A stretch of DNA of 64,000 nt, taken from an uncultured Pontibacter sp. (GTDB lineage: Bacteria > Bacteroidota > Bacteroidia > Cytophagales > Hymenobacteraceae). Positions 54,177 to 63,276 of this stretch are shown here, piece after piece (positions within the stretch are counted from its first letter, which is position 1; each line of letters begins with the position of its first letter). The position numbers were made by a program, and so were the translations under genes. The stretch is from assembly GCF_947495565.1 (NCBI RefSeq), contig NZ_CANLZM010000010.1, positions 1-64,000 of the forward strand, given 5' to 3'. Under the pieces are notes generated by a model. It saw only the letters and a list, made by a program, of their open reading frames with translations, searched no databases and was not told the origin of the DNA.

Positions 54177-54982
54177 TTTCAATGATATATCTATAATCCC
54201 CGATACGCGATTAAAACTCATTATTGACATAGGAATGAGTTAAACAATTAAGTCCTGGAAAACGGCTATTTGCTGAGATCTATACTGACTACTGTGCATA
54301 TTTGTGAGCCTGGATTCTCATTTTGGAGCCTCATGAATAAAAAAATTAATATGTTGTAAGAGATGAGTAAGTTAGACACAAAAATGAAGGTATGATGATT
54401 AAGCCTACGGAGCTAGTCCCTAAAATTTAAGATCGGCAAAGTAGCGAAGACAGTTGGGTTGAGAACATACCTGTGGCCTATTTCCGGATGTATAGACCAG
54501 CAGGGGCTTCTTGACGCTCCTTTGTAGCAGGGAAGGTGCTTTAGAATTCGGATTTTGTCTGAAGTGCATAAAAAAAGCCCCTCAACGTTAATTGAGCGGC
54601 CTTTCAAGTAGCCCGTAGGATGGAATTATCGAACTATTTCCACAGAGATTTGATCATGTTGGAAGCTTATCTACAAATGGGAGAGGAAGTAGTAAAAATA
54701 GTTTTATAATTGAAGCACAGGAAACTGTGTAGCTTCTGTACTTTAAAGGCTGCTATCATTAAACTGGCTTGGAAAACTCAGCAACCGGTTTATGTGATAC
54801 CCGTTATTAAAATACGTAAATCAAGCATAACTACATCTGATAACCATATTGGTCCTTGATTTACCATAAGCCTATTTCCTCCATACTTTGCACTTCATGA
54901 AAGGAAAGCGAAGTATAAATTACCCTTTCACCCTTCCCTTTATCTTCTTGTAATGTTCAGGTTCCCTAATTAAGACTTACCT
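54177..54982. other. Gene-poor stretch before PEP synthase copy 2
   Basis: I see no gene here. It contains a hairpin of the GCC-CTCAA/TTGAGCGGC kind (54577-54602, imperfect) and tRNA-like copy 2 (54609-54655). The AAGTATA heptamer returns at 54911, close to the ppsA start. Confidence 0.5.
54609..54655 (-). repeat. tRNA-like repeat, copy 2
   Basis: TAGCCCGTAGGATGGAATTA followed by TCGAAC matches the tRNA-Glu 3' part except for short insertions, and continues TTTCCACAGAGATTTGAT as in copy 1. A hairpin lies next to it at 54577-54602. Confidence 0.5.
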
Positions 54983-57400
54983 ATGGCTACATACATTAAG
55001 CTGTTCAAAGACATTAGTTATAACGACCTTAGCAAAGTGGGTGGCAAAAATGCTTCGCTGGGTGAAATGTATAACCAGCTTAATCCGGAAGGCATACAGG
55101 TGCCGGATGGTTATGCTACTACCTCCGAGGCTTATTGGTATTTCCTGGAGCAGAACAACCTGAAAAAACAGCTAACAGCCATACTTGACAGCCTGGATAC
55201 AACACATTTTAATAACCTGAATGAAGTAGGAGAGAAGGCAAGGGAGCTTATACTTTCTGCCAGGTTTCCGGAGGAGATAAGGCAGGAAATAGAAGCCGGG
55301 TATAACTACCTCAAAAAAGAATATGGCGATGAGATATCATTGGCTGTAAGAAGCAGCGCCACTGCCGAAGACCTGCCCACGGCCAGCTTTGCCGGCCAGC
55401 TGGAAACTTACCTGAACGTAAGCGGCCTGAACAACCTGTACAAAGCCTGTCACCACAGCTATGCTTCCCTTTTCACGAACAGGGCCATTAAGTATAGAGT
55501 AGACAATGGGTTTGAGCACATGCAGGTAGCTTTGTCGGTGGGAGTGCAAACTATGGTAAGGTCTGATCAGGCCTGCTCGGGCGTGATGTTTACCCTGGAC
55601 CCTGATACGGGTTTCGAAAATGTAGTTGTAATCTCGGGATCCTGGGGTTTAGGAGAGAACATTGTGCAGGGAGCTGTGAATACCGATGAGTTCGTGGTTT
55701 TTAAGCCGATGCTTGATAAAGCCGAACAACCCATCATCTCACGCAAACTTGGAAGCAAAGCCAAAACTATGATATATGCTAAAAAGAAAGAGGATGAACT
55801 CCAGCTACCCACAGATGCTATCATAAACCTGGACACAGAACCCGAAAAGCAGGAAGCTTTTGTACTGCAGGATGATGAGGTGATACAACTTGCAAAGTGG
55901 GGGAAAAGGATTGAAGAGCATTATAAACAACCCATGGATGTGGAGTGGGCAAAGGATGGTGTAAACGGGGGGCTGTTTATCGTGCAGGCCAGGCCGGAAA
56001 CCGTGCAAAGCCAGCATAAAGATCAGGCCTTTTTCACGGAGTATACTTTAAAGGAAGAAGGTAAAATACTAAGCTCTGGCATAGGCCTCAGTAACCGCAT
56101 TGTAACAGGGGCGGCCCGCATACTTAGCTCACCCAAAGAGATAGATAAGCTGCAGGAAGGAGAAGTACTTGTTACCCGTAAAACAGACCCGGACTGGGAC
56201 CCTATTCTTAAAAAAGCCATTGCCATAATAACAGAACAAGGAGGGCGTGCCAGCCACGCCGCTATTGTAGCCCGTGAGGTAGGAGCTGCTGCGGTGCTTG
56301 GCACCAACGATGCCACCCGAACAATACAGGATGGCCAACAGGTTACCGTATCAACGGCAGGCGGAGAAACCGGCTACGTGTACGAGGGCATATTGGAGTG
56401 GGACGAGAAAAAAACAGACATGAGCAAACTTGGCAAGCCCCATACGAAGGCTATGCTTATACTTGGCGATCCGGAACAGGCCTTTAAATACTCTTTCCTG
56501 CCAAACGATGGAGTAGGGTTGATGCGGATGGAGTTTATTATCAACAACTCCATACAAATACACCCGATGGCGCTTAAGCATTTTGAGAAGGTAGAGGACA
56601 AGGAGGCCCGGGAAAAGATAGAGCAGCTCACACATTATTTCGCTAACAAGGAAGACTACTTTGTAGAGAAGCTGGCAGAAGCAACAGCTATTATTGCGGC
56701 TGCCTTTTACCCCAAGGATGTGATCGTGCGGATGAGTGATTTCAAGTCGAATGAGTATGCGAACCTGATAGGGGGCAGGAAGTTTGAGCCTGAGGAGTCT
56801 AACCCCATGATCGGATTGCGTGGTGCGTCCCGTTACTACCACCCACTGTACCAGGAAGGCTTTGAATTGGAATGCCGCGCTATGAAAAAGGTGAGAGAAG
56901 AAATGGGGCTGACAAACGTAAAGCTTATGATCCCATTCTGCAGGACCGTGGACGAAGGCCGTAAAGTGATCGGTTTAATGGAAGAGTATGGTTTAAAGCG
57001 GGGTGATAACGGACTGGAAGTATACGTAATGGTTGAAATACCTAGCAACGCACTGCTTGCCGAAGAGTTTGCAGAAGTATTTGATGGTTTTTCGATAGGC
57101 TCCAACGACCTGACACAACTTACCCTCGGCGCTGACCGAGACTCTGCCTTGTTGAGTGATATCTTCTCGCCGTTCGACCCGGCAGTGCAGCAACTGATCA
57201 TGATGACGCTGGAGAAGGCAAAGAAAACCGGCACTAAAGCCGGCTTATGCGGCCAGGCACCCAGCGACTATCCAAAATATGCGGCTTTTCTGGTAGAGAA
57301 TGGCATCAACAGCATCTCTTTTAACCCGGACGCCTTTTTTAAAGGATTGGAAAACATGTTAGAGGCAGAGAAGGCAGCAGGGGTTAATGTATCCTCATGA
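54983..57400 (+). CDS. ppsA: Phosphoenolpyruvate synthase, copy 2
   Basis: An 805-residue paralogue of the protein at 10465-12879, similar along the whole length. It keeps KVGGKNASLGEM, the phosphohistidine segment GGRASHAAIVARE (about His425) and CGQAPSDYPK (about Cys756), so it should be active. Differences are scattered and mostly conservative, which points to an old duplication with selection on both. It ends 45 bp from the convergent PRPP synthase gene. Its product AMP and phosphate could feed the phosphorylase coded nearby; this is inference. Confidence 0.96.
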   Translation: MATYIKLFKDISYNDLSKVGGKNASLGEMYNQLNPEGIQVPDGYATTSEAYWYFLEQNNLKKQLTAILDSLDTTHFNNLNEVGEKARELILSARFPEEIRQEIEAGYNYLKKEYGDEISLAVRSSATAEDLPTASFAGQLETYLNVSGLNNLYKACHHSYASLFTNRAIKYRVDNGFEHMQVALSVGVQTMVRSDQACSGVMFTLDPDTGFENVVVISGSWGLGENIVQGAVNTDEFVVFKPMLDKAEQPIISRKLGSKAKTMIYAKKKEDELQLPTDAIINLDTEPEKQEAFVLQDDEVIQLAKWGKRIEEHYKQPMDVEWAKDGVNGGLFIVQARPETVQSQHKDQAFFTEYTLKEEGKILSSGIGLSNRIVTGAARILSSPKEIDKLQEGEVLVTRKTDPDWDPILKKAIAIITEQGGRASHAAIVAREVGAAAVLGTNDATRTIQDGQQVTVSTAGGETGYVYEGILEWDEKKTDMSKLGKPHTKAMLILGDPEQAFKYSFLPNDGVGLMRMEFIINNSIQIHPMALKHFEKVEDKEAREKIEQLTHYFANKEDYFVEKLAEATAIIAAAFYPKDVIVRMSDFKSNEYANLIGGRKFEPEESNPMIGLRGASRYYHPLYQEGFELECRAMKKVREEMGLTNVKLMIPFCRTVDEGRKVIGLMEEYGLKRGDNGLEVYVMVEIPSNALLAEEFAEVFDGFSIGSNDLTQLTLGADRDSALLSDIFSPFDPAVQQLIMMTLEKAKKTGTKAGLCGQAPSDYPKYAAFLVENGINSISFNPDAFFKGLENMLEAEKAAGVNVSS

Positions 57401-57445
57401 CATATCTTTTGGGTATACTTTGCTCAGAACCAAATTTGTGCTGTG

Positions 57446-58345
57446 TTATACTTTACGCTGAGATGTAGTTGATTGTATCGCTTCAGCTAACAATTCATCA
57501 ACCCAGATACCGTTAGACATATGCGGTATGGTATTGCAGGTAATTACCTGTGCTGTTCCGGCCTGCAACAAGGCTTCGTAGGCACCTTTCGCGAATACGG
57601 CGTGTACACCTAAACACACAGGCGGTAAGGGGCTTAGTTTTCTTAACTGCTGTATTGTTTCGATCATAGTGCGGGCCGTTGATATGATGTCATCTATTAA
57701 AACCGGTGTATGATCCTCGTATTTGGCCATTTCGGGCTGAGTTACCTGTACTTCTCTGTCGCCTAGCCTTGTTTTGTTAAGTACTAAGAAAGGCGCTTTA
57801 GCCAGGGTGGCAACCTCTTTTACCCATTGCATGCTTTCTTCGTCGGGGCCTATCAGCACTGGCTTCGCTATATTACTTTTAACCCAATTGGCCAGAGTCG
57901 GAGCGGCATGTAGCGCAATGGCCGGTATAGTATAAAGCTCCTGCATGTGGTTGAAGCGGTGCAGGTGCGGATCTATAGTTACAAGATTGTCTGCAATGCC
58001 TGGAATCAGGTCTGCAAAGTACCTGGAGGTTACTGCCTCTCCAGGATTAAACTGAATATCCTGGCGCATGTAAGCCAGGTACGGCGCGATCAGGCAAACG
58101 CTGCCAGCGCCCAGTTCACGGGCTGTTCTGGCAAGAAAATATAAAGGCAGCAGTTTACTGTCAGGCTGGTGCAGGGTGCAGACAAGTATAACCTGTTTCT
58201 GATGCACATCTGAAAGTATGCGCACATAGGTCTCGCCATCCGGGAAATGCCTAATCACTGTCTCTCCAACTTCAGCCTCAAGTGTAGCTGCAAGTGACTG
58301 TGTGAGCACTTCATTCCCGGGTAAGGCAAATAATATCCTGCTCAT
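57446..58345 (-). CDS. Ribose-phosphate pyrophosphokinase (PRPP synthase) family protein
   Basis: A 299-residue protein of the PRPP synthase family with two phosphoribosyltransferase-type lobes. Typical segments are FPDGETYVRI (near 35-44), DPHLHRFNHM (near 124-133) and the PRPP loop VLIDDIISTARTM (near 214-226). The overall sequence departs from housekeeping Prs, as in other operon-linked copies. Its start overlaps the stop of the phosphorylase gene by 4 bp (ATGA), which suggests translational coupling. A substrate other than ribose 5-phosphate is possible, given the partner enzyme. Confidence 0.88.
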   Translation of the reverse strand: MSRILFALPGNEVLTQSLAATLEAEVGETVIRHFPDGETYVRILSDVHQKQVILVCTLHQPDSKLLPLYFLARTARELGAGSVCLIAPYLAYMRQDIQFNPGEAVTSRYFADLIPGIADNLVTIDPHLHRFNHMQELYTIPAIALHAAPTLANWVKSNIAKPVLIGPDEESMQWVKEVATLAKAPFLVLNKTRLGDREVQVTQPEMAKYEDHTPVLIDDIISTARTMIETIQQLRKLSPLPPVCLGVHAVFAKGAYEALLQAGTAQVITCNTIPHMSNGIWVDELLAEAIQSTTSQRKV

Positions 58346-59853
58346 GATGTTGCCAGTTGAACAATATGGTTGGAACTGTGTAAATAGGAGAGGACATAAC
58401 TTAGCTCACCCTGAGACGCTGCGTAGATCGTAAAAAGTGGCTCTCCTTTATGGATATGTTTCCCGATAGGCGCCTTAAAAAGTATGCCCGCACCCGGAGA
58501 ATTTGGTGCTCCGGCAAGCTTACCTACCTTGGCTAATTTCCGGTTGTCGATAGCCTGCACCACACCGCTTGCCATGGCGGGCACATCGTGTTGTATGGCA
58601 GCAGGCACCGGTTCTCTGAACCCGCCCTGGGCCTCGCATATCCGGTAGAATTTGTCAAGGGCCTGGCCGCTTTCCAATAAATTGCGCGCGCGCTCAGCTC
58701 CTTTCCCTTTTGGTACGGCACCTGCAACTTCCAGCATAAGGCCGGCAAGCTGTACAGCCCGGTCTTTCAGGTCGGCGGGAGCATTTGGTTCGTTGCGTAG
58801 TACAGCCAGCACATCCATGGCTTCCAGTGCAGGACCAATGCCTCGCCCCACCGGTTGGGTACCATCAGTTATGAGCACCTCTACACCCATTCCTATGGAC
58901 AGGCCCACAGCCCTTAAATAATATTCGAGCAAAAAAGCTTCTTCCTTTGACCTTACTTTAGCCGTTTCACCAACAGGAATGTCTATTACTACATGCGTTG
59001 ATCCGGCTGCTGCTTTTTTAGAAAGCACTGATGCGATCATCTGACCAGCACTATCTACGTCAAGCGCTTTCTCCACCGATATGATCACATCGTCTACAGG
59101 GCTTAGCTTTACGGCGCCACCCCAGGCCATGCAACCGCCTTCCTGCCTTACCACATCCTTTATCTGCTCCAGCGAAAGGTTTACAGGTGTCATGGTTTCT
59201 ATCACATCGGCAGTTCCGGCAGGTGAAGTAATGGCTCTGGATGAAGTTTTGGGTATGATAAGTCCGGCTGCTGCTACAATGGGTACAATGATGGGGGTGG
59301 TACGGTTTCCCGGTAATCCCCCTACGCAGTGCTTGTCTATGATCAGGGGCTCGTCCCATTCCAGCGTTGAGCCTGAGTTTATCATGGCTTTAGTAAGGTA
59401 GATCACTTCATCAAGTGCCAGGTTATCTCCGGAGCAGACTGTGACAAAAGCCGCTATTTCTATTTTAGAATATAAGCCTTGTGTTACATCCGCGATGATG
59501 TGCTGAATGGCCGATTCATTGAATTTTTTACCGAACATCTTAGCCCTTACTTCACTGAATGAAAGTATAGGCTGTAAATGCGTAACAGTTATCAGGTCGC
59601 CTTCTGTTGCTCCGAGTTTATTAAATGCCTCTTCCGATAAAACGGCCTCCCCATGCTCTATTAGTCCGGATGTAATTACATTCACCGTGGCAATGATGGT
59701 ATGCGAACCATAGTTAACAGCTACCCTAGTATTGGCTGTAAAACCCTCAGAGCGGCAAACCGGGGAATCGGAACGCATAAAGATGATGTTCTCGGTATGC
59801 GTATCGATGCCCAGCCTGCGTAAGCGCATCATGTTGCCGTTGCTTTCGTGCAT
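58342..59853 (-). CDS. Thymidine phosphorylase/AMP phosphorylase family protein
   Basis: A 503-residue pyrimidine-nucleoside phosphorylase family enzyme. The N-terminal extension (about 1-95, RRLGIDTHTENIIFMR) is characteristic of the AMP phosphorylase (archaeal DeoA) group rather than the short bacterial DeoA. The core has DKHCVGGLPGNRTTPIIVP (near 176-194) and TSSRAITSPAGTADVIE. AMP phosphorylase turns AMP and phosphate into adenine and ribose 1,5-bisphosphate. The first 26 residues are also encoded by the 122-bp duplication upstream. I keep the ATG at 59853; internal ATGs at 59832 and 59829 are possible. Operon with the PRPP gene. Confidence 0.9.
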   Translation of the reverse strand: MHESNGNMMRLRRLGIDTHTENIIFMRSDSPVCRSEGFTANTRVAVNYGSHTIIATVNVITSGLIEHGEAVLSEEAFNKLGATEGDLITVTHLQPILSFSEVRAKMFGKKFNESAIQHIIADVTQGLYSKIEIAAFVTVCSGDNLALDEVIYLTKAMINSGSTLEWDEPLIIDKHCVGGLPGNRTTPIIVPIVAAAGLIIPKTSSRAITSPAGTADVIETMTPVNLSLEQIKDVVRQEGGCMAWGGAVKLSPVDDVIISVEKALDVDSAGQMIASVLSKKAAAGSTHVVIDIPVGETAKVRSKEEAFLLEYYLRAVGLSIGMGVEVLITDGTQPVGRGIGPALEAMDVLAVLRNEPNAPADLKDRAVQLAGLMLEVAGAVPKGKGAERARNLLESGQALDKFYRICEAQGGFREPVPAAIQHDVPAMASGVVQAIDNRKLAKVGKLAGAPNSPGAGILFKAPIGKHIHKGEPLFTIYAASQGELSYVLSYLHSSNHIVQLATS

Positions 59854-60022
59854 ATTAGGTGCCGCATAAGTTCTCTACTTCACTTAATGTACTATGTATG
59901 AAAGATGATGTTCTCGGTATGCGTATCGATGCCCAGCCTGCGTAAGCGCATCATGTTGCCGTTGCTTTCGTGCATATTAGGTGCCGCATAAGTTCTCTAC
60001 TTCACTTAATGTACTATGTATG
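59779..60022. repeat. Perfect 122-bp tandem duplication
   Basis: 59779-59900 and 59901-60022 are identical base for base. Each unit holds the end of the ATP-cone nuclease gene and the first 26 codons of the phosphorylase gene. Copy 2 carries the nuclease stop at 59977 and an abortive phosphorylase start (ATG at 59975) that reads to a stop after 27 codons; copy 1 leads into the full phosphorylase. Confidence 0.97.
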
Positions 60023-60825
60023 CAATTATCCCGTACTCCTGCTTTGTGCAGCAGCGCTTCGTTGTCTAGCAGCTCTTTGCACAGCACAATCCTCATGTCC
60101 AGCAGCGTTTGTTTTTCGGTATGGGATAGTGTTGTAAGGCAGGTGAGTGGGTAAAGCACAAAAGAATCCACCATGTCTTTTATGCCGCCTTTGTGCGGGA
60201 AGTCCCACCCGACCAGGTGCAGGTTTACGCAGTTGGCATACCGTATGGCATCTTCGGTAAAACGCGTGTTGGTTACTACCCACCCCTGGTGAAAACGCAC
60301 CTCAAACTCATGTTCTGAAGGCCAAACTTTTTCCACGTCCTTAAACCTGGACTGTATGTACATTGGGATCTTTATGTTCGATTTGTTATGGTGCAGGTTA
60401 TGGTACTTGCATTCGATCATGTAACGTTTCCCGTCTTTAGAGGCAACAACGTCTATTTCGTGCCGGACACACTGGCCATCAATAAAAACACCAATTTCAG
60501 TAGCATAACCCTGTACTTTTAGTAGTTCAGACACAAATTTCTCGAATGGGAAACCTGACGGGCCTAGCTGCATAACACCCTGTTTTAAACTGTACCTGGC
60601 GGCGGTGCTTTTGGATAGTTTTTTAAGAATTCCGAAAGCATGTTTGTAGATCTTTTTGGTTGATATACCCTCAAAGAGCATCGGTTCCAGTTGACGGAGA
60701 ACATCCTGTACAACCTCATCGCTGGCTCCGGACTTACGGAGGGACATTGTAAGTTTGCCAACAGAGTAAAGCACTTTATCACCAGAAGCCTTTGTTATGA
60801 TCAGCTGTTCCATCGTTTCAGCCAT
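59977..60825 (-). CDS. ATP-cone domain fused to a restriction-endonuclease-like domain
   Basis: A 282-residue protein. Residues about 5-90 form an ATP-cone, the nucleotide-sensing module of ribonucleotide reductase and NrdR (KASGDKVLYSVGKLTMSLR). Residues about 92-230 are a PD-(D/E)xK nuclease fold of the Mrr type: HEIDVVA (Asp125) then MIECK (Glu138, Lys140), the full catalytic set. A helical tail follows. The ATP-cone may gate the nuclease by ATP/dATP or AMP level. The gene ends inside the tandem duplication and is read into the phosphorylase gene. Confidence 0.88.
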   Translation of the reverse strand: MAETMEQLIITKASGDKVLYSVGKLTMSLRKSGASDEVVQDVLRQLEPMLFEGISTKKIYKHAFGILKKLSKSTAARYSLKQGVMQLGPSGFPFEKFVSELLKVQGYATEIGVFIDGQCVRHEIDVVASKDGKRYMIECKYHNLHHNKSNIKIPMYIQSRFKDVEKVWPSEHEFEVRFHQGWVVTNTRFTEDAIRYANCVNLHLVGWDFPHKGGIKDMVDSFVLYPLTCLTTLSHTEKQTLLDMRIVLCKELLDNEALLHKAGVRDNCIHSTLSEVENLCGT

Positions 60826-60907
60826 GCAAGTGGGATTTGTTTGTATTGTGCAGCATAATCAAGTTCCGGAGTTTGAGGCACAAAATCAAGAAGGTTTAGT
60901 TGTTATT

Positions 60908-61663
60908 TTATTGCGCTACCCAGCCGCCATCAACCAATAGGGCATGCCCTGTGGTAAACGAGGAGGCGTCGGAGCAAAGCCAGATGGCTGCCTCGGCAAT
61001 TTCTTCCGGCTCCCCAAACCGGCCTATCGGCTCTCCGCTTACCATAGCTTCTTTTGTGAGCTTGTTTTTATCTATAAACCTGTCGATCATGGCTGTCTGG
61101 ATAGCTCCCGGGCAAATAGCATTTACCCGTATCCCTTGCTGTGCATACTCCAGGGCCGCAGCTTTTGTGATACCGATAACTGCGTGTTTTGAGGCGGTAT
61201 AGATAGGTATACCCGGAAACCCGATAACCCCTGCAATGGAGGAGCAGTTAACGATAGCGCCTTTTCCCTGTTGCAGCATGTGCGGTATCTGGTGCTTCAT
61301 GCATTGCCAAACGCCTTTCACATTTATGCCGATTACCCTGTCGAAATTCTCTTCTGTTACCTCGTGTGTAGGAGCAGATTCGCCTTCTATGCCGGCATTG
61401 TTAAAAGCATAATCAAGCCTGCCATAAGTGCTTATGGTTTGTTCTACCATTGCCCTCACCTCGCTGTCCTTGGAAACATCGCATTTGATGAAGATAGCTT
61501 CCCCGCCAGCAGACTTGATACTGTTTACTGTCTCATCGTCTTCTTTCCAATCCACTACGGCTACTTTAGCACCGCGCTTTGCAAACAATATTGCTGTAGC
61601 CTTGCCAATTCCAAAGCTTGCCCCGGTTATAATGGCTACTTTATCCTGAAACTGCTTTTCCAT
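60908..61663 (-). CDS. SDR family NAD(P) oxidoreductase
   Basis: A 251-residue short-chain dehydrogenase. The cofactor motif TGASFGIGKATA (near 14-25), NNAG (near 90-93), a catalytic Ser (NCSSIAG) and YTASK (near 156-160) are all intact. It starts the minus-strand run SDR-nuclease-phosphorylase-PRPP synthase, with 82 bp to the nuclease gene. The Asp after the second strand (AVVDWKED) points to NAD rather than NADP preference. Substrate unknown. Confidence 0.92.
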   Translation of the reverse strand: MEKQFQDKVAIITGASFGIGKATAILFAKRGAKVAVVDWKEDDETVNSIKSAGGEAIFIKCDVSKDSEVRAMVEQTISTYGRLDYAFNNAGIEGESAPTHEVTEENFDRVIGINVKGVWQCMKHQIPHMLQQGKGAIVNCSSIAGVIGFPGIPIYTASKHAVIGITKAAALEYAQQGIRVNAICPGAIQTAMIDRFIDKNKLTKEAMVSGEPIGRFGEPEEIAEAAIWLCSDASSFTTGHALLVDGGWVAQ

Positions 61664-62241
61664 AGTTTGAAATTTTAGGTTGTTATCTCCTTTACTGTTA
61701 TGTCTGATTAAAACAGTAACTGCTTTACTTATAAACAGACAGGGTGAGGGGTAGGCTATACTTTGCTGTCAAGCAACAGTCTTTGTTGGATTTTTTCTAA
61801 TAATTATATGTTTAACAATACGAAGGGTATGCAAATTTGACTGTAAAACAAACAGGATTAATTTGTTACGTCAGATACTGTGCTTTTTGAAGTATGATCT
61901 AGATAAACTATGTATTACAAGAACGATCTATCAAATTTTCGCAACCTTCTTTATCAACAAGCACTAAACTTTAAAGAAAGTCAGCAAATGAGCAGCATGT
62001 TTAGTTAGGACTTTGCTTCTTCTTTTGTGATGCAGGTATAGCTTGTTAGTTGTGCTGAAAATAAAGTTTGGCGGCAAATGATTTTTTAAGCGAGTTCTAT
62101 AACATGGAAACGCTTGTTATAATAACCGTATTGGCATTATATGGTATAGGTACAATATATCAGTAACAGGTGGCATTGGTATGGATTTATCCTGTACTAC
62201 CCTTCGTGTTTTAGGCACTTACTATTCTCAAACTCCAACGT
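61664..62241. other. Divergent control region between SDR and D-LDH
   Basis: This 578-bp region holds promoters in both directions. A TTG with a possible AAAGTTTG box (near 62065) might serve the LDH gene. A 20-codon hydrophobic frame (62104-62166) is noted but not called as a gene. No other structure seen. Confidence 0.4.
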
Positions 62242-63225
62242 ATGAATGTTGTATTCTTCAGTTCTAAACCATACGATGCCCATTTCTTTAAAGAAGCTAA
62301 TAAGCAGCATAGGCATCACCTCAAGTTTTTGGAAGTGCCGCTAAACGAAAGTACAACTGTACTTGTAAAAGGGCATGTTGCAGTTTGCGTTTTCGTAAAT
62401 GATACTGTTAATGCGAAGGTGTTACAAATTATGGCTGATGCAGGTGTGAAAATGGTAGCTTTACGCTGTGCCGGCTATAATAATGTAGATCTTGATGCTG
62501 CAGTACAAACAGGTATCAAAGTGGCGCGTGTGCCTGCTTACTCTCTATATGCAGTGGCTGAACACACATTGGCACTCATACTTACATTAAACCGAAAGAC
62601 CCATCGAGCTTATAACCGTGTCAGGGAAGGGAATTTTGCGCTCAATGGTCTTATGGGTTTCGATCTGCATGGCAGAACTGTTGGATTGATAGGTTTAGGT
62701 AAGATAGGCCTGGTTACAGCCCAAATTCTCAAAGGTTTCGGTTGTAAAGTACTGGGATACGACATCAAAAAGAGCGCGGAAGCAGAGGAGATAGGTATTG
62801 ATTTTACAGATCTTGATAACCTGTATGCGCAATCAGACATTATTTCGCTGCACTGCCCTCTGACTCACCATTTGATAAATGAAGTATCCATCTCTAAAAT
62901 GAAGAATGGAGTAATGCTGATCAATACCAGCCGTGGTGCCATCATAGATACTGTGGCCGTTATAAAAGGGCTGAAAACCGAAAAGATAAGTTATCTGGGA
63001 CTGGATGTTTACGAGGAGGAAGGAGACATGTTTTTTGAAGACTTATCGAACAAAGTGATACAGGATGATATTTTTATGCGCCTGCTGTCTTTCAACAATG
63101 TATTAATAACCGGCCATCAGGCTTTTTTTACTACAAATGCCCTCGAAAGTATAGTCCAGATAACTTTGCAGAATATAACAGACTTAGAACAAGGAAAAGA
63201 CCTGGTAAATAAGTTGCTGCCTTAG
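62242..63225 (+). CDS. D-2-hydroxyacid dehydrogenase, D-lactate dehydrogenase type
   Basis: A 327-residue NAD-dependent enzyme. The Rossmann turn GLIGLGKIGLVTAQILKGFG (near 148-167), the Arg in INTSRGAIIDT, the Glu in DVYEEEG and the His in ITGHQAFFT make the catalytic Arg-Glu-His set of the D-LDH group (LdhA). It reduces pyruvate to D-lactate or does the reverse. It lies 51 bp before a lactate permease-like gene on the same strand, so a lactate import/export and oxidation unit is likely. Confidence 0.93.
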   Translation: MNVVFFSSKPYDAHFFKEANKQHRHHLKFLEVPLNESTTVLVKGHVAVCVFVNDTVNAKVLQIMADAGVKMVALRCAGYNNVDLDAAVQTGIKVARVPAYSLYAVAEHTLALILTLNRKTHRAYNRVREGNFALNGLMGFDLHGRTVGLIGLGKIGLVTAQILKGFGCKVLGYDIKKSAEAEEIGIDFTDLDNLYAQSDIISLHCPLTHHLINEVSISKMKNGVMLINTSRGAIIDTVAVIKGLKTEKISYLGLDVYEEEGDMFFEDLSNKVIQDDIFMRLLSFNNVLITGHQAFFTTNALESIVQITLQNITDLEQGKDLVNKLLP

Positions 63226-63276
63226 CGGGTTTTAGCTGCCTGAAGCATAGTTGTTATAATCCGATAAGCTGGCCAT

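Noticed and set aside
62104..62166. A 20-codon hydrophobic frame (METLVIITVLALYGIG)
   Set aside because: It resembles a tiny membrane peptide, but there is no clear ribosome site or known family; left as an untested possibility.
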